DNA of 64,000 nt from Saprospiraceae bacterium (GCA_016715245.1 JADKAS010000014.1:62001-126000); one strand, 5' to 3'. Counted from the first letter of the stretch, positions 1-12,500 are shown. Translations and numbers: made by a program. The notes: generated from the sequence alone by a model not told the origin.

Positions 1-377
1 CGAATTTTTATTTTTTAACCATTTCTGTCTAAAGTATCATTGTTTTTTAATTCAAAAAAAAGTTTGGATAATCAGAATAAACTGATTACATTTGCCATAT
101 TAAATTTATTTATTATATGTAAATATATAAAAATTAGATTTATGTGATTACTTTTTTGACGTATTTCTTTTTTTATTATACAATTATAATTTTTTTTTGC
201 GCAATAAAAAGGAATTTGTCCTTTGAAAATAGGTGTTTGTTTTAAAATGATTGTCTATATAGTTACCCGTTCTTATTCAATTTTATTTTTACTGATAAAC
301 CCTATATTAAAAAAGTATTAGTTTCGGAATTATAGTTTAATACGGATTCCATTTTGGTGGTACTTAATAATATAAAA
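1..377. other. AT-rich leader upstream of the giant adhesin gene
   Basis: No coding frame of note is visible. The stretch is very AT-rich and must hold the promoter and 5' leader of the adhesin gene at 378, but I could not pick out a convincing -33/-7 pair. An in-frame TTG at 354 extends the downstream frame, but the ATG at 378 is followed more directly by a positively charged, then hydrophobic signal peptide, so this stretch is treated as non-coding. Confidence 0.5.
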
Positions 378-3300
378 ATGCTTGCGAAAAGCAAAAAGAG
401 TATTGAACGGTTTTTTACACTCTGTAAATTTTCAAAGTTTACACTCTCCTTTATATTTTTTTTAGGGACAGGATGCTGTAATTTTAGTTTTGCAAAACAT
501 ACATCAGCTTCAACACCCAGACCTCCTTTTCAGATTACACGTTCATTTACTGTTCCGGGAAATCATACCTTTACCGTACCTGTTGGTGTAACAAGTATCA
601 CCGTTGAAGTTTGGGGTGGAGGTGGAAGAGGAGGTTCCCGAACATCTGGTTCCAATGGATCAGGAGGAGGTGGAGGAGGTGCGTATTCAAGACAAACTGT
701 TAATGTAATTCCGGGAGAATCATTTGTTTTGGAGGTAGGTGCGGGAAGTAGTTCGAATTCAATAAACGGAGGAAATTCATGGGTATCTACTTCAACACAA
801 GGTGATGCATTTGTATTGGCATTGGGGGGAGTGACTGTTCCCAACAACAGTACAACCGGTGGTACCGGAGGAAATGCGGCATTTGGAATTGGCACTGTCA
901 GATATTCCGGAGGAAATGGTGCAAATGCTTTAAATTCTACCACTTCAGGTGGAGGCGGATCTTCCGGAGGAATTAGTTTTAATGGAAACAATGCAAATAA
1001 TAATCTTGGAGGAATTGCTCCTGCCGGAGGTGGTAACGGAGGAAACGGAAGAACTTCGGCGGGTAGCGGAAGTGCAGGTTCGGTTCCAGGGGGCGGAGGA
1101 GGAGGTGCCGTCAGAGGATCTTCCGGAAGTCCAAGTGGTGGTAATGGTGCCAAAGGGCAGGTTTCAATAACATATTCCTATTCAGTAGATGCCGGTCCTG
1201 ATATAACGAATTGCCAAAATTCTTTCTTTACATTGTCAACTTCAACACCACCTACCGGTTTTATGGCAGAGTGGGAAATAATCAATGGTACCGGTTATAT
1301 TTTTAATCCTGTTGCCAATACCAGTTCAATTCACATTCCTTCCGGTTCTTCAGCCACTATAAGACTTACGGTTTCTGATGGTGTAACATCCGGTACAGAT
1401 GAAGTTGTTCTCATCAATAATTCAAATTGTACGTCCGCTTGTGAAAATTCCCTGCACATAAACGGGGACCTGGAATTGGCCGGTTCCGCTATTCTTAATA
1501 ACCTTTCTTTTCAAGGTACCAATGCCACTTTGATACAGGCTAATTCAAATCCTGTATTCATCTCCCCGGACTATGCCTCCAATGTACCCAACACGACAAA
1601 TTTTACAGGAGCATATTATCTACACAAAACAGGTGCCCAAAGCGACCCACATTCCGGAAATAAAATGATATACCTCGGAGGAAATGGTTTTGGTATTTCT
1701 GCTTTCGAAAGTGATGAATATTTTCAATGCGGTCGTTCATACAGGATATCTGCATGGGTGGCAGCCTATACAAATGCTGCATCTCAGCAGAATACAAATT
1801 ACCAGGTATCATTTCTGGCAAACGGTAATTTGATTTCACCATATCAGGTTATACACCATCTTATGGCACCTGCCAGCAATTCGTGGAACAATGTAAACTG
1901 GCAAAAAATAAGTTTTGAAGTTACCATACCTTCCAACGGGTATGAATGGTCAAAAGTAATTTTCAAGACCCTCCATAACACGCAAGGTATACTTATCGAT
2001 GATATTTGTATTGAAGAAGTTTTTCAGGGAGCCTTTGCTGATGCAGGACCTGATATCTTAAACTGTTCCAATGATTTTTATATGACCGCAAATAGTCCTG
2101 ATCCCGGATATTCGGCTTCCTGGAGTACCCACGGCGGAAATGTAAATTTTTCAAATGCGACATCTCCCACAAGTAATACGACTATAAATAATGGCGATGT
2201 TGCTCATGCCAGATGGACGGTGACAAATAATTCAGGACCCAATACAATAACATTGATTGATCCGGATAAAGACGGGGGTTTTGAAAATGGTGCCACCTTT
2301 GCTTCAAATGGTTGGACAGCAGTTAATTCTTTTTTAAATACCTGGAATATGGGTAACCTTGCAAGCCCTACTTCAGGACAACGTGCCGCTTATATTTCAT
2401 TCTACAACAATGCAAATTACGGTTATTATACCGGCTTTGATCAAACGGTACATATCTACAAAGATGTTATTTTCCATCCCGATGCTGACAATATTGAATT
2501 ATCCTTCAAATGGAAAGGTGTTGGTGAATCCGGCCATGATCGCCTTTTAGTATATACAGCTCCGGTTTCCGTAACACCTTCTAACGGTGTTCCATCTTCT
2601 CCTTTGACGACCTTGTCCGGTGCAACACTGGTAAGTTCTCTGAATTTACATTCTTCAGTTAATTTTCAGACGACCAATATAAATTTACCAAATACGCTTG
2701 CAGGCACGTCATGTCGTCTTATTTTTACATGGCAAAACGATGATGCTGACGGAACATTGCCACCTGCTTCTATTGACGAAGTATCCCTCACTCATACAGT
2801 ACCTGCTTGTAGTAGTTTTGATGATGTTGTCATTGGATACTTTCCTTCTGATCTGACTGTAATAAATGATACCATATGTATTGGTGAAGAAGCAGCTTTG
2901 GTGGTTACCGGTTGCGATAATGGATCATTGTTATGGTCTACAGGAGCAACTTCAGATACGACCAGGATTACGCCAACAGTGACTACATCGTATTCTGTTA
3001 CCTGTACACCTGACCTGCCGGCAAATCAACTTTTAAATCCCGGTTTTGAATCCGTTACCAATTTACAATTCTGGACAGTACAGGGTATTGCACCGGTGAT
3101 AACCAGTCAACCTTCAGAAGTAAGATCCGGATTAAAAGCGGTAAAAATTGACGGCACCAATGGTTTGAGCAGAATAACCCAGTTTGCTGATGTACTTCCC
3201 GGAGATAAATATGTTTTAAAAGCATGGGCAAAAACCTCCACCACCAATAAAAACCCAAAAATATCTTTTACCATATTCACCAGCGGATATGGTTCAGAAT

Positions 3301-6300
3301 TGATTTCAGGTAAAGCACAAAGAATAACCAGCTCTGATTTTCAAGAGTATACCATGGAATTTATGATTCCTCCCAACGGTGCGCATATAAGTATTTTTGC
3401 CGAAACTGATGGAGGTATTCTATTTGTTGATGATTGGGCATTATACAAATACACGCAATGTACTGCCAGTGTTCAGGGAACTGTGGCCGTACATCCCCTG
3501 CCTTCTTCACCTGTGGTAGGGGAAATAACACAGCCGACCTGTATTGTTCCTTCCGGAAGTGTGTTAATGACAGGACTTCCCTCTACCGGTGGTTGGATAA
3601 TTCATCAATCTCCGGGAAATAATTCATACACAGGGACGGGTGTTAATCACCTGATAACAGGTTTGATACCCAACACTACTTTTACCTTTACCGTGACCAA
3701 TCAAAACGGATGTACTTCTTTGTTTTCCCAGCCTGTGATAATCAATCCGATTCCTTCTAATCCTATTTTATCAGGAGCTGATTATGCATGTGCAGGTACT
3801 ACCTTAAATATACAACCTGAAACAGGCGGAACCTGGACCAGCAGTAATTCTGCTATTGCAAATATTTACAATAATGCTTCAATCACCGCCAATTCTCCAG
3901 GATCCGTAACTTTTACATACGTCAGATCTTTAGACGGGTGTTCCAATTCTACATCATTTACGGTACGTGGTAATCCTTCTGCCCCTTTTGTCGGAGCTAT
4001 TACACAACCTACATGTAACACCCCATTTGGAAATGTTGAATTATCAAATTTGCCAAATTATCTCACATGGAAGGTTAAAAGATCCGTGGACTATTATCCT
4101 TATTATGGCAGTGGAACCGGATTATCGGCGGATAGCCTTCCTCCCAATAACTCTTATGAATTTATTGTTGAAGATTTTTACGGATGTTTTTCCCCTCCTT
4201 CTGCTATGGCGGTAATTAGTTCTTTACCTGAAAATCCGGTTTTGGGAGGTAGCGATTACGTTTGTTTGGGCAATAATACTCAAATCACTCCTTCAACAAA
4301 CGGAACCTGGACAAGTTCTGACACAACCATTTTAAAGGTCAGTAATTTGGGATTGGTACAAGGTCTTGCATTTGGAACTGCTCAATTAACTTATCAAAGA
4401 AATACAGATGGCTGTAGCAGCCAGGTTGATTTTTATGTATTTGAAAATCCCGCGCCGCCAACCATCGGAGAAATTATTCAACCTACTTGTATTACTCCAT
4501 CGGGTAGTGTCAATTTACTAAATTTGCCTGAAACAGGAACGTACTCTGTTTTTGTTTATCCGGATAATATTTCATTACAGGGTACAAATAACACCTTTAT
4601 TGTATCAGGTTTATCACCAGATTCTTCTTATTTTTTTAAAGTTATCGATACCTTCGGGTGTACATCATACATTTCTGACACCATTTACATTTTTCCCATC
4701 CCTTCTGATCCTGTCATTTCAGGTGATACTGTGGTTTGTGCAGGCAGTACGGCTCAGGTGTTCCCTTCCAATTCAGGAATATGGACATCAGACAATGAAT
4801 CCCTGGCGAGTGTCAATAATAATGGTATTCTAAACGGCATATTGCCGGGAGTCGTAGAATTAACTTACATCCGTGCTATTGATGGTTGTGACCAAACAGT
4901 TTTATTTGAAGTAAGATCAAATCCGGTTTCTCCTTCTGTTGGAATAATAACCCCGCCAACCTGTATCAATCCTTCAGGAAGTGTAATTTTATATGATTTA
5001 CCGGCTGCAGGCGCCTGGACATTGGTTTCAAACCCTTCCAACATCAATTATTCAGGAATTGGAGCGATTGACACTGTTCTTTCTTTAAATCCAAATACAA
5101 CATATACTTTCACTGTGCAGGATACCAACCAATGTTTTTCATCCCCTTCAGCCAATGTAGTTGTGTTGCCTATACCCAATAACCCTGTCATTGGTGGAGA
5201 TTCTTTGGTTTGTGAAGGCGGTACTGCACAGGTGACACCGGCTTCAGGAGGTGTTTGGAGTACTCAAAATTCAAATATTGCACAAATACAAAATAATGGC
5301 ATCATCAACGGAATTAGTCCCGATACTGTAATGGTTACATTTATCAGAAATATCGATGGTTGCCAGTCCGAAAAAAACATTATTGTTCAACCCAGACCTA
5401 ATCTTCCTGTTATAAACAATATTGTACAACCTACATGTATTCACCCTTTTGGAATTGTTGAAATCAATGGATTGCCCGTTTCAGGTGATTGGATCATTAC
5501 AGTTCAACCCGGGAATATGGTTTTTAATGGCAACGGTTCTAACTTTACTATACATTCTTTACCCCCGAACAATACCTTTTCAATATTTGTGACGGACCAT
5601 TTCGGATGTTTTTCTTTACCAATAAATCAGATTTCAATTTCGGATATCCCGTCAGACCCCGTTTTGAGTGGCGACACTTTGGTATGTATTGGATCTGCTG
5701 TACAATTATCTCCAATGTCCGGAGGTCAATGGGTAAGTAACAATACCTCAGTTGCCACTGTTTCGTCTACAGGAATGGTAACAGGTATTGCAGCCAGTGG
5801 GGTGGTTTTAACCTATACAAGAGATAATGACGGATGTTCAAGCGATTTTTTAATTACCGTTTTACCATTACCTCTATCACCTTCAGTCTCAACCATTACA
5901 CAACCAACTTGTATTGTTCCCACAGGAAGTGTATTATTAACCAATTTACCATCAAATGGTGATTGGAATATTATTCGTCTTCCCGGAAACGTCATATATT
6001 CAGGCAATGGAACAGAATTTTTAGTTACAGATTTACCTCCGAATGCAACCTATACCTTTTTTCTCCAGAATCAATATAATTGTTTATCTGCTGCTTCTGC
6101 AAATGTTGTAATTAACGTTATACCTTCAGACCCTGTGATTTCGGGATCATTCAGTGCCTGTGAAGGGACTGTAACCAATGTTTTTCCTTCTTCAGGAGGT
6201 TTATGGTCCAGCAGTAATTCCTCACTGGTAAACATTGCGAATTCAGGATTAGTAGAAGCCATATTTCCGGGCACCTCCACCCTGACATTTACCCGTTCAA

Positions 6301-6500
6301 CTGATGGTTGTTTTGCCAGTGTTATTTTTGAGGTTTTTGCAAGTCCTGAAGTACAATTGACATCGATGGAAACTTGTCAGAATAAGACGTTAGATATTCA
6401 AACTACAACTATTTCAGGATTATTACCTTTTACGTATTCATGGACCGGACCAAACGGTTTTACAGGTAGTGACAGTACTGTTGTAAGACAAAAATGCTGA
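378..6500 (+). CDS. Giant repeat adhesin, N-terminal part (frame broken at 6490-6494)
   Basis: Exported surface protein, probably an adhesin or surface fibre. In order: a signal peptide ending near LSFIFFLGTGCCNFSFA; a glycine-rich domain (about 560-1180) dense in GGGG and GGNG; an Ig-like unit opening VDAGPDITNC; a jelly-roll, carbohydrate-binding-like domain (about 1440-2030); a second ADAGPDILNC unit and second such domain (about 2250-2830); a third opening LLNPGFESV (about 3020-3460); then six Cys-rich modules (3489-6345). The frame ends at a TGA at 6498-6500, in the middle of an Ig-like unit (SWTGPNGFTGSDSTVV). Dropping one A from the A5 run at 6490-6494 continues without a stop into the frame of the next entry, with the join RQNADLSMSGLYSVNITD matching the usual end of such a unit. 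The two parts are therefore one gene of about 5,829 residues. Start: ATG at 378 rather than TTG at 354. The adhesin role is inferred from domain content. Confidence 0.85.
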   Translation: MLAKSKKSIERFFTLCKFSKFTLSFIFFLGTGCCNFSFAKHTSASTPRPPFQITRSFTVPGNHTFTVPVGVTSITVEVWGGGGRGGSRTSGSNGSGGGGGGAYSRQTVNVIPGESFVLEVGAGSSSNSINGGNSWVSTSTQGDAFVLALGGVTVPNNSTTGGTGGNAAFGIGTVRYSGGNGANALNSTTSGGGGSSGGISFNGNNANNNLGGIAPAGGGNGGNGRTSAGSGSAGSVPGGGGGGAVRGSSGSPSGGNGAKGQVSITYSYSVDAGPDITNCQNSFFTLSTSTPPTGFMAEWEIINGTGYIFNPVANTSSIHIPSGSSATIRLTVSDGVTSGTDEVVLINNSNCTSACENSLHINGDLELAGSAILNNLSFQGTNATLIQANSNPVFISPDYASNVPNTTNFTGAYYLHKTGAQSDPHSGNKMIYLGGNGFGISAFESDEYFQCGRSYRISAWVAAYTNAASQQNTNYQVSFLANGNLISPYQVIHHLMAPASNSWNNVNWQKISFEVTIPSNGYEWSKVIFKTLHNTQGILIDDICIEEVFQGAFADAGPDILNCSNDFYMTANSPDPGYSASWSTHGGNVNFSNATSPTSNTTINNGDVAHARWTVTNNSGPNTITLIDPDKDGGFENGATFASNGWTAVNSFLNTWNMGNLASPTSGQRAAYISFYNNANYGYYTGFDQTVHIYKDVIFHPDADNIELSFKWKGVGESGHDRLLVYTAPVSVTPSNGVPSSPLTTLSGATLVSSLNLHSSVNFQTTNINLPNTLAGTSCRLIFTWQNDDADGTLPPASIDEVSLTHTVPACSSFDDVVIGYFPSDLTVINDTICIGEEAALVVTGCDNGSLLWSTGATSDTTRITPTVTTSYSVTCTPDLPANQLLNPGFESVTNLQFWTVQGIAPVITSQPSEVRSGLKAVKIDGTNGLSRITQFADVLPGDKYVLKAWAKTSTTNKNPKISFTIFTSGYGSELISGKAQRITSSDFQEYTMEFMIPPNGAHISIFAETDGGILFVDDWALYKYTQCTASVQGTVAVHPLPSSPVVGEITQPTCIVPSGSVLMTGLPSTGGWIIHQSPGNNSYTGTGVNHLITGLIPNTTFTFTVTNQNGCTSLFSQPVIINPIPSNPILSGADYACAGTTLNIQPETGGTWTSSNSAIANIYNNASITANSPGSVTFTYVRSLDGCSNSTSFTVRGNPSAPFVGAITQPTCNTPFGNVELSNLPNYLTWKVKRSVDYYPYYGSGTGLSADSLPPNNSYEFIVEDFYGCFSPPSAMAVISSLPENPVLGGSDYVCLGNNTQITPSTNGTWTSSDTTILKVSNLGLVQGLAFGTAQLTYQRNTDGCSSQVDFYVFENPAPPTIGEIIQPTCITPSGSVNLLNLPETGTYSVFVYPDNISLQGTNNTFIVSGLSPDSSYFFKVIDTFGCTSYISDTIYIFPIPSDPVISGDTVVCAGSTAQVFPSNSGIWTSDNESLASVNNNGILNGILPGVVELTYIRAIDGCDQTVLFEVRSNPVSPSVGIITPPTCINPSGSVILYDLPAAGAWTLVSNPSNINYSGIGAIDTVLSLNPNTTYTFTVQDTNQCFSSPSANVVVLPIPNNPVIGGDSLVCEGGTAQVTPASGGVWSTQNSNIAQIQNNGIINGISPDTVMVTFIRNIDGCQSEKNIIVQPRPNLPVINNIVQPTCIHPFGIVEINGLPVSGDWIITVQPGNMVFNGNGSNFTIHSLPPNNTFSIFVTDHFGCFSLPINQISISDIPSDPVLSGDTLVCIGSAVQLSPMSGGQWVSNNTSVATVSSTGMVTGIAASGVVLTYTRDNDGCSSDFLITVLPLPLSPSVSTITQPTCIVPTGSVLLTNLPSNGDWNIIRLPGNVIYSGNGTEFLVTDLPPNATYTFFLQNQYNCLSAASANVVINVIPSDPVISGSFSACEGTVTNVFPSSGGLWSSSNSSLVNIANSGLVEAIFPGTSTLTFTRSTDGCFASVIFEVFASPEVQLTSMETCQNKTLDIQTTTISGLLPFTYSWTGPNGFTGSDSTVVRQKC
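3489..6345 (+). repeat. Six tandem 474-bp protein modules (array 1)
   Basis: Each module carries, in order, a QPTC motif, (S/T)GSV, a W-x-I/V segment, a YxG-x-G segment, a GC pair, then IPxxPxxxG, a (V/A)CxG motif, a GGxWTS strand, an NNGxVxG turn and DGC. The proline opening each module falls at 3510, 3984, 4458, 4932, 5406 and 5880, an exact 474-bp (158-residue) period. Four cysteines recur per module, suggesting two disulfides. The second half resembles bacterial Ig-like group 2 (BIG2) domains; the first half is an Ig-like or fibronectin-like partner. Copies are clearly diverged in sequence. Confidence 0.9.
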
Positions 6501-6507
6501 TTTATCA

Positions 6508-9500
6508 ATGAGCGGCTTGTATTCAGTAAATATAACAGATAGTAATGGTTGTGTCAACAATGCAGATATTATGGTTGTTGTCCATCAAAATCCAACGTTT
6601 ACGGCTGTGATTCAGGAAGTTACTACTTTCAATGGTTTAGATGGAATCATTAATATATCGGTTTCAGGAGGAAGTCCAACCTATCAATTTTTGTGGTCCA
6701 ATGGTGCGGTTTCTGAAGACCTTGGCAACATTCAACATGGATTGTATCAGGTCACTGTAACAGATATAAATGGTTGTACCGCATTTAATGAGACTGAATA
6801 TTCAGTAGGGCATCCTGCCGATTGTTCAGGCTACAGAACACATACACAATCAGGATGGGGAGAAGTTGCATTTGAAAATAATGCAGGATCTTACCGGGAT
6901 CTGCATTTTAGTACAGCATTTCCGGATGGTTTGACCATAGGATGTGATAATAAGTTGATATTGACGTCGGCATCGGCTGTGGATGTTTTTTTACCTACTA
7001 ACGGTATAGATACACTGTTACCGACAGGTACCCTTACAGATCCGGAGGGGTTTAACAATAATTTTGCCGCACAATTGGTGGCCTTAACGTTAAGTTATGA
7101 ATTTGATTTATATGATGGTGACTTTTCAGCTTCAACAGAACCTTTTGGCAAATTGAGAATCGGTTCGGGACCTCTTTTAGGAATGACGATTGATGATTTA
7201 TTAATGGAAGCCAACTATCTTATTGGCGGTTGTTCATCATCTTATTCTATTTCAGACATTGTAAACGCATTAACTCTGGCTAATGAAAATTATGTCGACG
7301 GAAAAGTAACAGGTGATTTTTTAGTTTGTTGTCAGATGGTTGTCATGACAACCGGAGGTACTATTTGTTCCGGAGACTCTATTGAAATAATTTCTGCGGG
7401 AACCAATGGAAGGGTTCCATATTCATATAATTGGAGTGATGGTTTGGGTGTTGATAGTATTAAAGTAGTGAGTCCTCTTTCAACCTACACTTATTTTGTC
7501 ACGGTGACCGACTTGGTAGGGTGTACGGCAACGGAAGATATCATCGTAAATGTAAACCCTTCACCTGTGGTAAATATTTTTGCGCCCGCCGTTTGTGAAG
7601 GTAATAAACTTACCTTGTCAACTTTTTTGAGCTCAGGTACACCTTCATATAGTTATTCATGGACAGGACCTCAAGGATTTGTAGCTACCATTTCTCCGGT
7701 TTCTATTAATAATGCCAATCAATCTATGGTCGGATTATATTATGTTACTGTTACCGATCAAAATGGATGTATTGACTCAACAAGTACTTATACAACCATA
7801 TACATTAAACCAAATACACCTGTCATAGATACAGTGCATCAACCTCTTTGTGTTCCTCCTACCGGAAGCGTATTTTTAAGTGATTTGCCTCCATCAGGAG
7901 TTTGGGAAATTACCGTTTACCCAGACGGAAATACAGTAAACGGTTCAGGATCAACTGCCATTATCAATGACCTTTTGCCGGAACAGGAATACACTTTTAT
8001 TGTAAAAGATGATTTTTCCTGTGAATCAGAAATAAGTATGTCCGCAACGTTGGGAAGTATTCCGGAAGACCCTGAGGTCGGAGGTACTGTTGAAACCTGT
8101 ATAGGAAGTTCAACGTATATGACACCATCTGAAAACGGACTGTGGACAAGCAGTAATCCTTCCGTAGCTTCTGTGAATAATAATGGTTTTGTTCTGGCAT
8201 CAAATCCTGGTTCGACCATTTTAACTTATGAGCGCAATATCGATGGTTGCAGTAATACCCTGTATTATACGGTACACTCAAAACCTATACCTCCGGTAAT
8301 TGGATTGGTTACACAGCCTACATGTTATACACCTACAGGAAGTATAGAACTGACCGATTTGCCGGAAAATGAAAACTGGACAATCATAAGATATCCCGGG
8401 GCCATCCCTTACAATGGAATGGATGAAAACTTTACCATAAACGGTCTTCCTATCCAAAAAAGATACAGATTCAGAGTATTAAACAGTAATTATTGTATGT
8501 CTGATTCTTCAGCTGTGGTTTATATAAATGAAATGCCGGTTAATCCTGTTTTGAATGGGGTCACTGAGATATGTTTAGGAGATTCTACTCAACTTTCTCC
8601 TTCTTCAGCAGGTGTATGGAATGTTGAATTGTCAGGGGTTGTTAATGTGAATTCTAATGGTAATGTTACTTCAGTAGCACCTGGAAATACAATATTAACA
8701 TATACCAGAGATTCAGACGGATGTAAAAATTCAATTCCTTTTACCGTTTATTCAAATCCTATAAAACCTTTGGTGAGCAATATTGTCCAACCCACGTGTA
8801 TTGTGCCAACAGGCAGTGTAACACTTAGCGGTCTTCCGGTTTCAGGTACCTGGACAGTGACAGCTATGCCTGGAAATCTTACCTTTTCCGGAAGCGGACA
8901 AACCTTACATATCAATGGGCTGATACCAGACAATTTGTTTACCTTTTTTGTCCGGGATGAAAATAATTGTATGTCTCTTATCTCTGATGGTGTTTATATA
9001 AATGCTATTCCTGCCAATCCGGTTTTAGATGGACTACCATCGTTATGTATTGGAAATACCACTCAAATGATACCTTCATCCGGTGGAAACTGGACAAGTT
9101 CAAACACATCGATTGCTGGAATCACTTCAAATGGTTTGGTATCAGGCATTGGCTCCGGTATAGCAACACTCAGATATACAAGAAGTGCCGATGGGTGTTT
9201 TTCTGAAAAGGTGATTGCGATAAATTCTAATCCAGCCGTTCCATTTGTAAATATTCCGGTTCAACCTACATGTTATAACCCTTCAGGAAGTGTAATGCTT
9301 CAAAATCTTCCGTCTACCGAAAATTGGACAATTACTCGTAGTCCGGGTGGAAATGTGTATTCAGGTTCAGGAAATTCCTTTCTTATTTCTGATTTACCCA
9401 TCCTTCAAAGCTACCGTTTTGTCGTGGTAAATCAAGCCGGATGTACTTCTTTGCCTTCGGCTCAGATTTTGATTGGTAATATTCCGACTGATCCGGTAAT

Positions 9501-12500
9501 TTCCGGAGATTCTTCCTTATGTGTTGGAACTACAGCTACCATTTCACCCGGTAACCATGGTTTTTGGACCAGCTCTGATAACAATGTGGCAACAATTTCC
9601 AATCAGGGTATTGTATCAGGAATTTCTCAGGGATCAGTACTTTTAACGTATACCAGAGTGGCTGATGGATGTGATCAATCCCGAATTTTTAATGTATTTT
9701 CCAATCCAAATGCACCTGTGGTTTCCGATGTTTATCAACCTACGTGTTATGAACCTTCCGGTAGTGTCAGTCTTACTGGATTACCAGTTTCAGGTTCATG
9801 GATATTGTACCGTAATCCTGGTGCCGTACCCTATAATGGAAGTGGAATTGAATACGATGTAACAAATCTTTCATTAAATCAAAGTTATTTTTTTACCATA
9901 AGAGATGGAAACGGTTGTACATCTTTGCAAAGTGCAGAGGTTGTTATTCAGGACATTCCGGATGATCCTCAAATCGATGGAGAGGATCGGGTTTGCGTCG
10001 GTAATTATACAAGTGTTTCTTCATCTGACACAGGTCTTTGGTCTACAGCTAACTCTTCCATTGCCACCATTAACGAAGCAGGAAATATTTACGGAGTGGC
10101 TACAGGGATAGTTAAAATTTCGTTTACCCGTTCCATTGATGGATGTGACACAGAAAAAACCATAACCGTTTATCCAAACCCATCAACATTGTTTGTCGGT
10201 ACCATAGTACATCCAACATGTATCCTTCCTACAGGAAGTGTTTTGTTAAATGGGTTACCTAATGGGAACTGGACAGTCACCTCTTCTCCATCCGGTAATG
10301 AATATTTAGGGAACACCTCAACTCTTTTAGTTGGTAATCTCTCAGGCGGAAGTACAAATGCTTTTTTTGTTACAAATGCGTTTGGTTGCTCTTCAGGATT
10401 ATCGGCCAATGCACATATAAATGAAATTCCTGCTAACCCGGTACTTACCGGTGCTTCAAATGTATGTATTGGGGATAATATACATTTACTTCCATCTTCC
10501 AGTGGAGTCTGGACTGCTGTAAATCAATCTATTGCAACTATTTCCTCAACGGGAATAGTGACTGGAATATCGGAAGGTGTTGCTACGATGACGTATATCA
10601 GGTCTTCGGATGGTTGTAGTTCCTCAAAAGAAATTCAGGTGTTTCCGAATCCAATAAAACCAACCATAGGGTTCATAACTAATCCCGATTGTATTAACAG
10701 GACGGGTAGTGTGGTTTTACACAATTTGCCATCTGTGGGTACATGGATGTTAAAAAGATATCCGGGAAATGTAACTTACACCGGGACAGGTACAAGTTTT
10801 GTGATTCAAAATCTGTCTCCGGATAAAAGTTATTATTTCACGGTTGAAAACAGTAATCAATGTGTGTCAGAATCTACGGAAATGGTATATATTGCTCCTA
10901 TACCGAATGATCCGGTTTTAAGTGGAACGGATATGGTGTGTTTAGGAGGAACATCACAATTATCTCCGGCAACCGAAGGTTCATGGGTAAGTAGTGAACC
11001 TTATATAATTGAAGTTTCCAATACAGGATTTGTAAATTCAATTGAGGCAGGCTCTGCGGTATTAACCTACACCAGGGCTTCAGATGGTTGCAGTGCTTCC
11101 ATGAATTTTTATTCAAATCCTAACCCGGTCGCTGATATACAGGGGACGGCAGTGGTATGTTCAGGAGGACTTGGATTTTTGGAAGCAAGAGGAGGTGTAT
11201 TATTTGAATGGAGCACAGGCTCTGCCAATTCAACGATTTTTATCAGTAACTCAGGAACATATTACGTTACCGTCACAAATAGTTTTGGTTGTACTTCATC
11301 GGCTGAACAAATAGTTACGATAAGTTCTAACCTGAATGTGAATATAGATTATAATGGTTCAGTTTGTTATGTGCCAGGAAAAGAACTTTCAGCTGTTGTC
11401 ACAAATGGGATATCACCCTATACCTATTATTGGACTGGGCCATCAGGAATGACCAGCAACGCTCCTTCTATTGTCATTGCAAATAACGGCAACTATTCCG
11501 TGACAGTTACGGATTCGGCCGGATGTACCGCGGCAAGTACCGGTTTTATATTTCAAAATTATGAGCCGTTTATTGTCGTGCTTAATACTACCGTTTGTGA
11601 AGGACAAAGTGTTTTACTCGAGGTAGATAGTCCTTCAGCAGTAAGTTATCTTTGGAGCTCCAATGCAGGAAATGCGACTACAAGATCCGTTTTGGTGAAT
11701 CCTGAAATTCCTTCATCTCTGTATACAGTTACAGTAACAAACGAGATTGGATGTACAGCAGTTCCATCTGTATTAATTGGTGTTATACCTAAACCTCAGC
11801 TCATATTATCAGGAAGCAATGCCGTCTGTTTGGGTGAGACGACCTCCTTCACGCCTTCCGTTCCCGGTTATTGGCAAAATCTCAATCCCGGCGTTGCAGT
11901 AATAAACAGTCAGGGAGTTGTCACCGGAATAAGTGAAGGTACAGCCAGATTTTTATATACCTCTCTTATTGGAAATTGTCTTTCAGATACTTCAGAAACT
12001 ATAACTGTTAATAATTTACCTGTTGCGACAATGACGGATCCAGGACAAATTTGTATTGGCTATCATGTCCAACTACAACCTGCAACGGGAGGAACCTGGA
12101 CAAGTACCAATCCATTAGTTGCAAGTATAAATAATAACGGATATGTGACAGGATTGATTCCTGGAACATCAAGATTTATGTTTACCAGTTCCACAACAGG
12201 ATGTACTTCCTATCCTTCACCCGAAATTACGGTTGAATCCATTTCAAATACAGTACTTTCAGGACCGGATCAGGTTTGTGTCGGATCCAATATTTTGTTG
12301 GAGGCAGATTTCCAGGGAGGGATTTGGCAGACTTCCAACCCATCTATAGCAATGGTAAATAATTCTGGCATAGTAACCGGTGTGGCTTTTGGTACCGTTG
12401 ACATTATTTATACGTTAATTCTTGGTTCCTGTGTTGAATCAACTTCAAAAACCATTTCAGTTTTATCGAAACCTGTAATAACCTTTGAAGGGCTAACCAC

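Noticed and set aside
563..1153. Long minus-strand proline-rich frame opposite the adhesin head
   Set aside because: It is the mirror of the glycine-rich coding sequence; the codon bias of the + strand explains its openness.
6490..6510. Programmed ribosomal frameshift in the adhesin
   Set aside because: The site lacks a recognised +1 slippery sequence or stimulatory structure, and other genes in the window show similar one-base breaks, so an indel is simpler.
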